A stretch of 64,000 nucleotides of DNA from the NCBI RefSeq assembly GCF_014805685.1, contig NC_060885.1:12503132-12567131 (forward strand), read 5' to 3'. This DNA is from Silurus meridionalis (taxonomy: Eukaryota; Chordata; Actinopteri; Siluriformes; Siluridae). The notes under the pieces were generated by a model. That model did not search any database and was not told the origin of the DNA. It worked only from the letters and a program-made list of their open reading frames with translations. Positions 25,367 through 38,524 of the stretch are shown here, in pieces. How positions within the stretch are numbered: the first letter of the stretch is position 1; every line of letters begins with the position of its first letter. Both the position numbers and the translations under genes were made by a program.

Positions 25367-26990
25367 CAGTGCCCTCCACAATTATTGGCACCCCTGTTTA
25401 AGATGTGGTCGTGGACTTCAAAAAATTCTCCTTTTTTTTTTAAAACAACATAGAACCCAAATGCGAAAAAAGAGAAAAATCCAACCTTTTATATAAGTAC
25501 ATTACTTTGGTGGTAAAAAAATCACACATTTAGAAGAAAAAAAAAACTTGAAATCATGTGTGCCACAATTATTGGCACCCCTGATGTTAATACTTTGTAC
25601 AACCTCCTTTTGCCAACAAGACAGCACTTAATCTCCTCCTATAACATTTCACAAGATTGGAGAACACAGAGAGAGGGATTTTTGACCATTCTTCTTTGCA
25701 CAATCTTTCTAGATCATCCAGTGTCCTGGGTCCTCTCTTATGCACTCTTCTCTTTAGCTCGCCCCACAGGTTTTCGATTGGGTTGAGGTCTGGGGACTGA
25801 GATGGCCATGGGAGGACCTTGAGTTTGTGACTGCTGAACCACTTTTGTGTAGATTTTGCCACATGTTTTGGATCATTATCCTGCTGAAAGACCCAATGAC
25901 GACCCATCTTCAGCTTTCTGGCAGAGGCCATCAGGTTTTTATTTAAAATATCCTGGTACTTCAAAGCGTTCATAATGCCATGCACCCTAACAAGGTTCCC
26001 AGGGCCTTTGAAGAGAAACAGGCCCACAGCATCACAGATCCTCCACCATACTTCACGGTGGGCATGAGGTGCTTTTCGGCATACTCATCTTTTGTTTTAC
26101 GCCAGACCCACTTAGAGTGTTTGTTGCCAAAAAGCTCAATCTTAGTCTCATCTGACCAAAGCACACGATCCCAGTTGAAGTCCCAGTACCGCTTAGCAAA
26201 CTCCAGGCGTTTACGTTTGTGAGTGTTAGTGAGAAAAGGCTTTTTCCTTGCATGCCTCCCAAACAGCTTGTTGGCATGTAGAGAGCGTCTGATGGTTGTT
26301 TTGGAGACTCTGTGACCCCAAGATGCCACTCTTTGATACAATTCTGTGACGGTGAGCTTGGGAAATTTTTACTTCTCTTACCATCCTCCTCACTGTGCGT
26401 TGTGGCAAGATAAACTTGGGACCTCTTCCAGCCTTGTTTGTCACTGTTCCAGTTGTTTTAAACTTCTTAATGATTCCTCTGACTGTAGATACCGGCAAGT
26501 TAAGGCGAGTGGCTATTTTCTTGTAGCCATTGCCTGACTTATGAAGGTCGACACACATCTGCCTTACTTGAATGGTGTGTTCTCTTGTCTTTGCCAAGTT
26601 GACAAATGGGTAAGAGAATTAGGCCTCTGTGTCACGTCATATTTATACCCCAGGGAAACAGGAAATCATGAATTACTAATTAAAAGTCCCTAGATACCCT
26701 GACCAACCTTAGCAACTACAGAAAAATATATAAAAAAAAAATAATTAAATTTTTCAGAGGAATTGTTAGGGGTGGCAATAATTGTGGGACACATGATTTC
26801 AAGTTTTTTTTTTTTTCCTAAATGTATGATTTTTTTTTTTACCACCAAAGTTATGTACTTAAATGAAAGGTTGGATTTTTCTCTTTTTTTGCATTTGGGT
26901 TCTATGTTGTTTTAAAAAAAAAAAAGGAGAATTTTTTGAAGTCCACGACCACATCTTAAACAGGGGTGCCAATAATTGTGGAGGGCACTG
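25367..26990 (-). mobile_element. Nearly intact Tc1-like transposon with IR/DR termini
   Basis: The element is 1624 bp, with TA on each side (25365-25366 and 26991-26992). Each end is an inverted repeat of about 215 bases. The ends are almost identical, and each carries two direct repeats of CACAATTATTGGCACCCCT, one outer and one inner near 25563 and 26780. This is the IR/DR layout known from fish Tc1 elements such as Sleeping Beauty. The transposase gene is on the minus strand. The close match of the two ends suggests a fairly recent insertion. It lies in the inferred hs3st1 intron, antisense. Confidence 0.93.
25587..26597 (-). pseudogene. Tc1 transposase, two frameshifts
   Basis: Three overlapping minus frames reconstruct the protein order. 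The N-terminal paired-like DNA-binding domain starts MAKTREHTIQVRQMCVDLHK with a GRGPKF hook (26597-26360). The middle (26341-26010) holds the first catalytic Asp in LWSDETKIELFG and YGGGSVMLWACF. The C-terminal part (26027-25587) holds the second Asp in FQQDNDPKH and the Glu in DLNPIENLWGELK, ending LLAKGGCTKY. All three DDE residues are present. Frame changes occur near 26350 and near 26008, where a one-base loss in a G run fits. As it stands it cannot make full transposase. Confidence 0.92.
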
Positions 26991-27269
26991 TATATTTATT
27001 TAAGCATTTACATATGTTTGTCTTATTAATATCTAAATAGAGGCTGGTGTAAAACAAATAATAATAATTGTATACCTGTTGTAACATCAGTGAAAAACAG
27101 GAGCTGACTTGCTTTTACAGTCTTTTTGTAAAATAACTTTTAATAGCAAATTCATATAAAAAGGTAATTCTAGTAATACATAGATATATTTTTGTTCACA
27201 AATTGCTGCAGAAAAAAATAAAAAAATCAAAGTACATGCTGGTGTAAAAAAAATAAAAATAATAATAAA

Positions 27270-27304
27270 AGCGACCCCTAATAGGATAAGCCGAAAGAAG
27301 AAGA
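27270..27304 (+). repeat. Orphan RTE/SINE 3' tail
   Basis: GCGACCCCTAATAGGATAAGCCGAAAGAAG is a short match to the 3' tail shared by the tRNA-Glu SINEs and RTE LINEs, without a head or body. It follows a low-complexity AAT-rich run. It is probably a severely 5'-truncated insertion. Confidence 0.6.
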
Positions 27305-28144
27305 ATAAAATAAATAAAACCTTTTTCAGATGCCAATAGCAAATGTTATGTGCATTATCACACCAAATTTTTTTATGATTGCATATACCATTTTGCTTTA
27401 TTAGTTACTTCTCTGAGTAACATTGCTAAACATTACACTACATGGTCCATGTTCATTAGACGGTATTCATTACAGGTACATGTAAAAACAAACCAACAAA
27501 GCTAAAGATGGAAATGGACCAATACTACTTTTAATATTATCTGAAATGCAAGTAAGTGAATCCGTGCCCTCACCAGTCCAGGTTGTTTACGTCAGGAATT
27601 CTTATCACATTCAAACATTCCCTCTGCAAGATTTGCCTTCCCCTGTAATTGTAACATGCCAGAGGGAGATGAAGAGACGCTGTGGGCGAACCTCTGTATA
27701 GCACAGCCACAGAAAGAGCTGGCATCTCTCTATGTTTTTCACTCAGTCAACACAATAGAATTTTATTTTTATTTTTTTAAAGGGAAGCAGCTTTCACAAT
27801 GTTGAATCAGAGTCAGCACTTGCACACAGCCAAGTCATGGCAAAATATTTGTTATCTTTTAGAATGTGAGCTTTATGAATACCATAATGCAGTATTGTTT
27901 TACATGGATGTAGTATTTTGCATTGCTTTATGCAAAATACGATGTGTTTTTGAACATTCAAGGTCATTGAGAAAGAGAGGATGTGAACTTCTAGGATAAT
28001 GATCTCCTGAACAGAGGGTAATTGGAGTCATGCATTTCAGTCGTTTTAGCAATTCAGTGCTTTCTGATCCCTGGTGGATCTCAAGTAGACTGCTCAAGCA
28101 AGACATGGAAAACATATAAATGAAGTGAAATGGTTTTGTGTAGA

Positions 28145-28440
28145 GAAACTGTACAGTGGTGAAGCAGGTAGCCTTGGAGTTGCGCAGCTCCAGGGATCCT
28201 GAATTGATCCTGTCACATGCTGTGTGGAGTTTCCTCCAACCTCCAAAAATATTAGGAGTAGGAGAATCAGCTATGATAAATTGACACTAAGTGTGAATGA
28301 GTGTGCGAATTGTGCCCTGAGATGAACTCCTCTTTCATCCAAGCTATATTCTCACCCATATGCTCCGAGTTACGATGATAGACTCTGGACCCATTGTGAC
28401 CCTGACCAGAATATAGTGGTTACAGAAGATTAAGCAGTCA
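28145..28440 (+). mobile_element. Decayed tRNA SINE (long-bodied fish type)
   Basis: CAGTGGTGAAGCAGGTAGCC, CAGCTCCAGGGATCCTGAAT, TGTGTGGAGTTTCCTCCAAC, TAAATTGACACTAAGTGTGA and GACTCTGGACCCATTGTGAC follow the order of a common fish SINE body. The tRNA boxes are badly worn. Confidence 0.6.
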
Positions 28441-28499
28441 ATCATGTGTGTACATTGCTGTTATTTTTAAAGAGTTTCAAGAATCCTAAAATTGCTCTA

Positions 28500-29190
28500 G
28501 TTAGAACCTTTGATTTTGATTCGGCGAACAATTTATTGTATAGTTCTACCTAGTAACGTTAAGGATTTATCCAGAACGATTGAGTAATCGAATAATTCAA
28601 ATTGTCGTAAATCATAATACAGTTCAACATTCAAAAAGTTCAACATTTTAAAAAGTGCCTCCGCAGTGGTCGCGTACAGTAGGTTATGGGAAACTATTAT
28701 TTGAATGAAACTCATAAATATTTTCACTCATGTATTTAATAAATCTTGCACAGTATCACTGTGTTGTATTCTTGCCTTCGCAAAAGCTGCTTGGAATTTT
28801 CCATGCACTAAATCCGTATATTTATCGCCAGCATTAAAAACGTGCTCCGCTATTTACTCTACGTGGCCACTGCGGAGGGACATTTTGACTGCTCTGTATA
28901 TAAATAAAAAATTTTAAATTAATTCCAAATTACTTTGAAAACGGTAACCGCACTGTATGGTGTTTTGTTTTAGTTTGAAATAGTCTCAAAGTTACACCAT
29001 TTTTTTTTTTATTCTGCAATGTCTTCTGTGTTACCCATCCAGAGCATTCCAGAGTTAAGCAGGTGGTGGTGCGTCAGTAATAATGGTCCGTAGGAAACAC
29101 AGTGCTCCGTGTTTAGTTAAATAGACTAGAATAATCGCATTTTTGTAATCAAACTACTCAAGTTACTCAAAGAATCATTACAGCCTTACT
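28500..29190. mobile_element. Possible hAT-like non-autonomous element
   Basis: AGTAATCGAATAATTC near 28580 and TACTCAAGTTACTCAAAGAATCATTACAGCC near 29157-29187 resemble the subterminal ATCGA-type repeats of a fish hAT family. Inside, CCTCCGCAGTGGTCGCGTA (28658-28676) is inverted at 28860-28878 with 17 of 19 bases matching. Target duplications were not found, so the limits and class are uncertain. Confidence 0.35.
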
Positions 29191-30284
29191 TTGTCAAGTG
29201 TTTTAAGTATACACAGTATCAAGTAGGTGCTGAGTATAAAGAGTAATTGTTGTAAAGGATAATGCTTTTTCATCAGTTTAATTATGTTATTTTTCCTAAA
29301 TACAGTCAGGTGAATAAGTGATAACAAAAAAACAAAAACAAAACAAACATTTTGCTTTCTGCACTGGACATTTGATTTAAAGACTCATTCCCTGTAGTGC
29401 TTTATACTAATATAAATGTCGTTCTGTTTTCAGCAAGACCTCGGTTTGTTAAAAAATCATTGCTTGAAAATGACTTCTGGCTTGTTAATATTACTGACAA
29501 GGAGAGCCAGAACGTTCCTATCTGTTTAATTTGTAGTGACTTCAACTGCACTTGCAGAATTTTAAGCAACACACACTTAAAATTCATTGGGCAGCAAATT
29601 AAACCATCAGCTCCTCGGTCTGAGTTAAATGCACAGAAATGACTCATTAACTGTCCGATTATCCTATAATGCCACATCATAAACAATGGCTTATGCTCAT
29701 CACCAGATGTTGCTCCGTTTTTTTAGGGAGATAACAGGTTCAATCATAGGCAGAAGATGGCCTGCGACGCATGCGTACCCAGACGGATTTGATTAAAACA
29801 TGCAATTCCAGAAAAGTCTTGCTCTCCGACTCATTATTTAAAAGCTCTCTCAATTCTAGAGCTGCGTCTTCATTATGATAGCAGCTGTTTAGCACCGATA
29901 ATGCTTGCTCATTTGCCAGCAAGTCCCCCAATTTCCCTGCACCGATAATGGGTATCTTTCACAGAGGCGTGGATGGTGGGGTGCACTGTTCTCCGAATGC
30001 TCAAGGGATTACAAAGGTTAATCGCTAATTTGCGGCTTATTGTTGTTAAATAGTTAAGGACCCACAGCAACTGCTTTTGCTGGATATAAGCATGAAAAAG
30101 CCTGGCTGTGGATGGGATTTTCAGGTTTTGATTGACAGGTTTGATGCCTCCAACTTTCCTCCTATGTTCAGAAATGCTGAGAACTAGCAACATTTGCACA
30201 GAAAACCATGGAAATGTTAGCATAAACAAAGTAATGTGGAAATTCCTTCAGGTATGAACAGTTGTTTGTTTTTGTTTTTTATTA

Positions 30285-30430
30285 ACTCAGCATTTGGCAG
30301 ACACCTTATCCAAAGCAACGTACAAAAGTGTTTTGAGGCCTCGATCAAGAAAATACATTCTGATACTGGTTTATTAGGTCACCGGCTAAGAATACTTGGC
30401 TTAAACAGCCTACAAAATCAAACGATTTTT
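30285..30430 (-). repeat. Possible SINE/LINE fragment
   Basis: CAGCATTTGGCAGACACCTTATCC and AAAGCAACGTACAAAAGTG look like the complement of the GTAAGTCGCTTTGGATAA end of V-type SINEs. The rest (GATCAAGAAAATACATTCTG onward) resembles a fish repeat I cannot name. Confidence 0.4.
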
Positions 30431-31325
30431 GGATCTGGTGCTTTTCATGAGCTGCAATTGATGTGGCAATCATTAAATGCTATGAAAAATGGCCTTGTTT
30501 ATCCTAGGAGATGAATTGGCACTAAAATCTTAGCACTTTGTTTCGCAGGTTGTCACATTCTATGTTCCAATACATAGCAAAGCTTGTTATAACACCAGTC
30601 CAGCACTTTCACATCTGTCTCTATAATGTGTGACCAAAGAAAAGCATTGATGTGTCCTGTCTGGGTGTTGATTAGTGTAATCTGATAGATTGCAGCCTGG
30701 TAATAGCAGCCTGTGCCGTGTTTAGCAGTAAGCCTTAGCATTAATGTAGAATGTTGAGAGCCTACAGCTGAACCGGAGCACTTGTACTGTTCGATGAGGC
30801 TTATTTTTTTATAGTATAAGAGCTGCTGCCAGTTCTGTAGAGATGGAGGAAGAGTGGATGCAGATGTTTGCCAGCTGGTGCCGTTCAGTGAGTTGGTTCT
30901 ACATCGAGAAGAAGTTCTCAGTAGTGCAGCCTGCTTTTCAGCAGTGTTTGAATGCCATCTGACCATATATTCAGATAGTAAGCATAATCAATATTTCAGG
31001 TTTATTATTTTATGAACTCAGTGTAAATGTATAAAGTACTAAAGTTTCATCCATACACGTAGTCCACACTCTTAAATATTTGAATTTGTTTGACCGGTTT
31101 TCGGTTAAAGATGTTTGTTATAGATAAAAAGAGCAAGAAAGTGTATTTCTGCACATACACTGCAATATACTAAAAGAAATTCAAACTTTTTGTACAGTAT
31201 GTCATGGTTTGAATTACCGTGAAGTAATTGAACCAAATTTACTAGCATTTTCAGAGCACACTAATAGCATAAGAATATGAAAAATATATTTAATCACGTA
31301 CTGTACACGTAAACCTCTATTCCTC

Positions 31326-31326
<1 letters not shown>

Positions 31327-31356
<30 letters not shown>
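31327..31356. repeat. (TAA)n microsatellite
   Basis: A pure TAA run of 30 bases. Confidence 0.95.
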
Positions 31357-34300
31357 TTGAATGATGTGTTATAGTTATTTATAATTAACATTTAGATTAG
31401 TTTAGTTTTCAGTTTAGTTTTTAACACGCATATTCTGTTATAAAAAAATCCTAAATATTTGAAAAAAAGAAATTGTGGCACCAAATGTAACAAAGAATAG
31501 ATTTTTCAGTTATAATTTCCCAAATATGCAGGTGGCACTAGTCTTCAAACAGCAGGTAACAATTTTCCATTTCAGCATTCCATTAGAGGTCAAGTTTGCA
31601 AGACCTCAATATCCGCTCTTAAAAATGAGTTCCGTGTAGAATCCTTTTAGAAAGCCACAGTAGAACCAGTAACCATTCGAATAACCTTTTTGAGGGACCT
31701 TTTTTGTAAGCGTGTTTGATGCTAATGTAAAGTTATTTGGAACTTCAAACTTTGTTGAGTTTTTAATCAAGTTATGCTTTGCAGTTGTGCAGAAACCTTA
31801 CCACGGTATTTTTTTTCCATAATTGAGCAATATAGCAATTGCACTGTGACTGAATAAGTGAAATAAGATTAGCACTGCTCAGCTGCTTGTGTGGTGGGGA
31901 TGATGTACAGGCTGACTGCTTTACTGCTTGACCTCATCTCACACCAGTACACTGTGACCCACGACCACAGATGGCTCATTCTGTAGCTTACTATAGTCCT
32001 TCACACAGCTGTTCAGTTTCACTTCCAATCTCATGCTTGTGATTTCAGAGAAGGCATTGGGAAAATATGAGGCTTGAATGCGATTTAATAAAAAAGTGCC
32101 AAGAAGGAGAGCAGGGCCATCATGGAGGTATCTGTTTGCTTCTTTTTGAGTTAATTACAGGCTCATTTTTGATTAACTGAAACTTTTTGTTCTGAACTTA
32201 TCCATCAATAGAATATTAAAGATTATAATTCACTGTGTATATAACTGCTGCATTAAAAATGTGTTTAGGGAGACGTTTAAAAAAAAGATTTGGCCATGGT
32301 TTCTGGTTGGAGGGGATGACTTTGTCTCTCCATTGTCAAGCACATTGAGACTAGCTGATCTTCAGCTCATGCATGTGGAAGAGTTTAGACAGTGCTTTCC
32401 TCAGTGTGTGTTGCTTTGTCACAGAGCAGTGTATGAGCAGCAGTGTGTGACCAAGCTTTAAGCGGTGGCTTTAGCATTAGCCTTATGTTTATTAACATTT
32501 TTACATATCCTTTTTAATTTTTTTTATTATACTTTCTATTTTTTGTTGCCCACTTCTTTTATTACATAATCCTTTGTACCCTTTTTTGAATTCACTTTCT
32601 GCTTGCTTCTTTTAAAAAAAATCCACCTTTTGATCTTTTTCTTCTCAGTGTTCACTTTGTAAAAGCACTTTGAGCTGCATTTTGTATGAAATGTGCTATA
32701 TACGTAAGGGATAATCCCTGGCTTGGTGAGTGTTATGCAGTTTTAATGCATGATGCAGACTTGAAGAACGACTTAGCGACAAGCAAAGGGTGGTCGCATC
32801 TGTGGAGTGCATTAAAATTGTGTAACATAATGTTATGGTTATGTTTATAAGGCAGAGCATTAATTTAGTAGTGGTTGGTAAACAGTCCGAAACGAGTAAT
32901 TTGAACGCACGTCTTCCTGCCAATCGGAATCAGGTATTCAGACAAAACATGGTATCATGTTATATAATATTTATTAGTGTTCATACTATTGCTGGTATTA
33001 TTAATACTAATGGTAATACTATTGTTATCATACTGTTATTTGTTCACCAATCTATTACAGGAAGCCATAAATATGAAATGACTTGACTTTATTGAAAAAA
33101 GGCATCGGTCTGCAGAGAGCAATGCTCCAATCAATTTACTCTTACCATGAGAACAGACTGAGCACCAGGCAAGGCTGAGGCAATCCCAGGCTCTGTGTGT
33201 TTTGTGGTCAGAGCTGTAGACGACTAGGCTGCTCCTGGCAGACCTGCATGAGTCATCTGAGTCGAGCCTGAATCACAGCTACAGTGTTTTTCTACTTCAG
33301 ACGTGCACATGACTGAGTGCAGACTAATCTACCATCATTACAAGATTTATCAGGGATTGACAAGAATTTAAAAATGACTTTGTCAACTTAGATTTATGCC
33401 GTGGGAAATAGTGTTGCTTAATGTGGATTTGACTGCTGGAGTGTTTTGTATTCTTAAATGCATTTCATGCATCAGCAGCAGTCCAGATCATCTCTGCTGG
33501 ACAACAAAGAAATAAATAATGTAAGTTGGAGGACATGAAGTCATAAAGAATAATGGAGGAAATCATTTATTTTTTAAACCTTGAATTCCTCATAGCCTTT
33601 GATTTCAACACAATTGATTTTGAGTGTTGAAGAATTCACTTTGTTTCAGTAGCACAATTTTTCTTTGGATTGTTTTAATGGAAAAAGTAAAGGTTGCTGA
33701 CGTTTTGGATTTGGGAAAAAAAAAACGAAATGACTAATGGGCATGGAACTCCTAGCTATTGAAAGAGCAGCATGGGGGACTGTTCATGTGTATATGACTA
33801 ATAACCTTTTAGCTCAGTTGTTTTTGGTCTTACTATTTCTAGCGTCCTGCTTTGCTCTTAGCGTTGCCTTTTGCACAATTTCATGAGGTGGGAGATGCTA
33901 AGTAGTTTAAATTGAAGTTTCTTTGGGCCGGGGTTGCAGTTGGTGAAATGAATGATGAACAATTTATTAAGAAGCCAAGCTTAAGAGTAAATAGATGAAT
34001 CGATAGTAAATGAAGCGTAACCCACTGCATGCGGTTCATCAGGCTGTGGTTGTGGTTTCGAAATACAGGCCTGTCTCAAAAGTGCACTTGATTCTCACCT
34101 TAGACAGAATCACTCATCCACACCGACAAACAAGATTCGGGAAAAGCTTGCATATAATAGCTGTATAATGAAAAGGTCATGGCTATGAATAGCATGAAAG
34201 GGAGCGTAAGAGCATAAAAGGCTATTTTGCAGAAGATAAAAAGTAAATGGCATAAATGTCACCATTTAAAAGTATGCAAATGAAATTGTTCTAGCAGTTT

Positions 34301-34729
34301 GGAGTTCTTCACACTTGAATATTTATATTCGTGTTGAGAAATAATGTTTGTGATGGGAATCACTTGGTGTTTCTGTTTTAATAGCTAATTAAATTAACAA
34401 TTAAAATGCAAAGGGATCTAGGAGATTCAATTGATAATTAATGAAGGCAGTTAGGTGGCACGCACATTATTATACAGTGAATTAAACTAGCAAGTTAATT
34501 GAAGTACATGTAGCCTTATATTATTAGTGTTAAGTCCTTTATTACATTTTAATGTCACTACAGATCACACTTGTTCTTCCATTCATTTTACACTTATTTT
34601 GTTAGAAGTCTCGGTCAAATTGCTTGTTTTAGACAGTTCAGATATGGTAAAGTTGGTTTCAATATGGTGCATTCGAGGTGGAATTGCGTGGCGTTGAAGT
34701 ATGGAATGGTAGCCATGTTGGTTCAGTAT

Positions 34730-35024
34730 TCCATTCACCCAAAACAGGTTTTTAACCTTCTCTGCTCTAAAACAATCCCAACCATTAAGCTTCCACCTAC
34801 ATGTTTGACTGGGGTGTGAGGCAGTCTGCTAACACCATCTTTCCTGTTCTCTGTCTTACATAAGTTCTTCTGTTAGAGCCAAAAATTTCACAATTGGAAA
34901 AATTTTTCCACAGAATTTTATTCCAGTCATCCATTGTCAAAGTTGTCTGTGTTTTTTCTTTTTTGCCATTTACCTAGTTTGTTGCATATAAACCAAAGGG
35001 ACATGCATGTGTTTTGACAGGCAC
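34730..35024 (-). mobile_element. Truncated, decayed Tc1 fragment (family of 11477)
   Basis: Read on the minus strand, ATAGTGCCTGTCAAAACACA leads into CATGTCCCTTTGGTTTATATGC and CTCTAACAGAAGAACTTATG, then AACATGTAGGTGGAAGC. Several words are shared with 11500-11700 (CTCTAACAGAAAAACTTATG there). Only one end is present. Confidence 0.65.
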
Positions 35025-35269
35025 TATATATATCTAATAAACATCAAGTATATATTACATATAGTTTTTCTCTTTCTATATCTTTATTTTGTAAATCTGT
35101 TATTGCCTCTGAGTTTTGGATGCATTCTGATAGCTTGTAATATGTTCATTCCTTGATTATTGAAATTTGCTCCCTCCACCATGCTTCACAGCAAAAAAAA
35201 TTTTAATATTTATTTTTTGCAAACATACTAATGTGTGCATTTAAGTGTTTGAGTGTTGCATATTAATGC

Positions 35270-35517
35270 ATGTAAGCTCAGAGGTTAAGGTGCTGGGTCA
35301 CTAATCGGAATGTCGGGGGTTCAAGCCCCAGTATCGCCATGCACTTAAGCGCCATGCACCTCATTGGCCTTTGAGCAAGGCCCTTAACCCTCTGTGCTCC
35401 AGGGGGGCCATATAATGGCTGACCCTGCGCTCTGACTCCAGCTTCCAAGTAAGCTGGGATATACGAAGAAAGATTTTCACTGTGCTGTAATGTATTTGTG
35501 ACAAATATAGGCTCCTC
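35270..35517 (+). mobile_element. tRNA-derived SINE, full-length
   Basis: The head has A box AGCTCAGAGGTTAAGGTG and B box GGGTTCAAGCCCC. The body has TTTGAGCAAGGCCCTTAACC, CCTGCGCTCTGACTCCAGC and AAGCTGGGATATACGAAGAA, and the 3' end has TTCACTGTGCTGTAATG. This is a different SINE family from the tRNA-Glu/RTE one. Confidence 0.85.
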
Positions 35518-36509
35518 TTCTAAAACTTGCTAATTGCAGCACTGATTTTTTTTATAGTAATTTTATGGCTACTGACTACTGTTTTTATTTAAAGATGTAT
35601 TGTTTCTCCATGTGCTAATAATTGTATAACACTCACTATTTGGACACGTCAGGGTCTAGAATTTTTTCAATTTTTCCATTCTTGCATGTTTTCACTTGTG
35701 AATGTGAAAGAAATGTAAGCAGGAGCACATTTTTAGTTTCAGACTGTAAAGCTGCAGTGGGTAGTATTTGTTTTTCTTTCTCTAAAGAGCATAGAGTAAA
35801 CTCATATGGGCCTGAAAGAACATGCAAAACTCTGTACATATGGTAACCTGAGCTAGAATCGAGCTGTGGAGTCTTGAAACTGAATCGAAAATAAAAATTT
35901 TCTTATTATACTTGTGCAACAAAGCAGTGTGTGTATATAAATATATAAATATTTAGTTTTAGACATTAACGCTTTATCGTATAAAACGTCATTTGGCTGT
36001 GTGAACCAAAATTCAGTTGTAAGTTTACAGGTTAAGTGTTTAGATCTGTCCAAAAAAAAAAAAGTTCAGTTTAAGATAGGTGAAGCTGTGATAGCACCCT
36101 AAAACTTTAGTTCACCTTATTACCAAGTAAATATAAAAAATTTGAGAAAACAGCAGAAATCGGAATAGTTTTTGGATATATGGTTTTTATAATTGGTATT
36201 AATTTGAAAATCCTGCTCAAGTGCATTTGTGAAACTGCTATATGCATGTATTCGAGTAGTCCATGGCGTCGATGCCCGATTCAAATCCCCTGCTCTCTAC
36301 GGTTGTCTTCACTCTGACAATCACACAAGGATGTCTGACCTCCTAAAGTAATTGTCACAGCTCATTTAACAAAGTACAGTTACGATGACTTTAGTATTTG
36401 TATTTTAATTAATTTTTAAAGTGTAAATTATGCAATCAAGGGAAATGAGTAATTAACTGTGTCAGCCTCTTTATCTGTCTGTTTCTTTTTCCTCTTCTAC
36501 TCTCTCTTG

Positions 36510-36511
<2 letters not shown>

Positions 36512-36550
<39 letters not shown>
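36512..36550. repeat. (CA)n microsatellite
   Basis: A pure CA run of about 39 bases after a CT-rich lead. Confidence 0.95.
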
Positions 36551-36552
<2 letters not shown>

Positions 36553-38524
36553 TCACTGAGGCCAGGGTGGGATCCCATTATCATTGAGGCTTTTACAAAC
36601 GGCATAGTTAATTAAAAGTTGAACCGATTTGACTTCCTACATTGGAGCCAATTAACTGTCCAGAAGCAGTAACTATTTCATGGATCTCCGAGGAAACATC
36701 TTCACTCTCACCTTTCATTACAAGAGGTAGAAGTAGAGAAACGAATGTCAGTGCATGTGCAGCACTTTCTAAAAGCATGGAATGAAGAATCTGCTCGCGA
36801 AAAAAAGTTATATAGGCTTGATAATTCGATTTTAGAAAATAATCTTCCTCCGTGGCGCATCCCTACACTCAGAGTTGCAAACATTTCGACCTGCACTGCT
36901 ACCGCTAATTGTGGCTGATGCAGGAGCTGTAATGAAATAATGCCTTTTCCCAAGGAACAAGATTGGGTTGCTGTAGGAAGATTAAAAAAGAAAAGAACAC
37001 ATTAAGGGAAATGCAATTGTTATACAATTTCTTTCGAAAGAAGTTTGAACTCCACTGATTTAACAGGTTGAGAATAGTTTAAGCTAAAAGTGGTATTTGT
37101 TTTGCTATATTATGCTGTCTGGGCACCAGGAAAGCTTAATTATAAGTGCATCACCAGGAAGGAAACAGGAAGCCCAGAGTGGAGAAATATGCAAAAATAA
37201 TGATATGGTTAGGAAAGAAAGAGGGTAGGAGAATGAGAGGGTTTGGAGAATAAAAGCTGGGGAGGGTGTATACAGTATAAATAGCAGTAATGTCTAGTTT
37301 TCACAATACAAAGTGACATTATCTGTCAGTATAACCCAGATTAAGCTCACTATTTAAAACTGAGGTCTCCAGGATCTAAAACGGTACAAGAACCAGAATA
37401 CATCATAGGCAATGGACCAATTACTCTTTTTTTTTTTCCTTTTCTTCTTTTTTCTACCTCTTACGGTTGATCTTGATATGTTCCGATCACAGGGTACTGG
37501 TTGTGTTGTTTGATTTATGTATCTTTTGTTTGAGGTTCAGCGGTCAAGACCGTACCCAGCACTAAAAGGATCGATTGTTGGACTGACAGGAAATGATTGG
37601 TAAAGCCCTCACAGATCAATGCGGTGTCTCGGGTTTCCGCTCCTTCTCCGCTTCCTCCTCCTCCTGCAGCTTTGTTGAACACATTTTGGGATCAAGAGCT
37701 GAAATTAAATACAGCTTCTTTTTTACTCCAAGTATTCTTGACACAGCTGCTTATGTTTGGAGCTGCATATAAAAAACCCAGTGTGTCCCAAAGTGACCCC
37801 CTTGTCAATGGAATTAAAGAAGAGTCTAAGCAGAAGTTTGCATATATCTTTGTTTTTTAACTCTACCTGTCATTCAAACAATGCCGGCTTTTTTTGCTTC
37901 TCTAATTAGCTATTGGACCGAGTTGAATTGTTCTCATCATAAAGTGTCCAGAGAAGAGAAAGGGTAATAAAAGTGTGCTATTGGGAAAGCAACCTCTTTT
38001 GCTCTTATCTCCCATAAAAACTTCAGTCACTTTTACAGGGCCATGAAAATGGTTTGCACTGCTGGAAGGGGTAAAATGGCATGACTTATTCATGCAGATA
38101 CTGAAACAAGTGTGATATAAGAAGGGAACAGGGATTTAAATTAGTCAAATAAGCTCTTGTTGTGTCTAGAATATTTGATTTTAAAGCCTGCGATAGGATT
38201 TACAATTCTCACATTGTGAATTATTTTTTTCTTTATGGAGTCAAAACGAGACTGAATTTATTTCCTTCACTCATCACTGTGATCGGAGGAAAAGTTGATA
38301 TTTTCTGCATTGTTAGTTTAATAGAGTAGTACAGTTGATTTTGCAGATACATCTTGCAACAAGTAATGAAACATAACTTGGCATTATGAAATCTAGATTG
38401 GATATGAGGCCTAGACCTGTGCAAGCGCCTTTTGAAACATAATTCAGACCCTTGTGTATGGTAAATCAAGCTGTTTCATTAAATTGAATAGCTACATTTG
38501 TCAGATTGAATTGCTTAAAATGAA

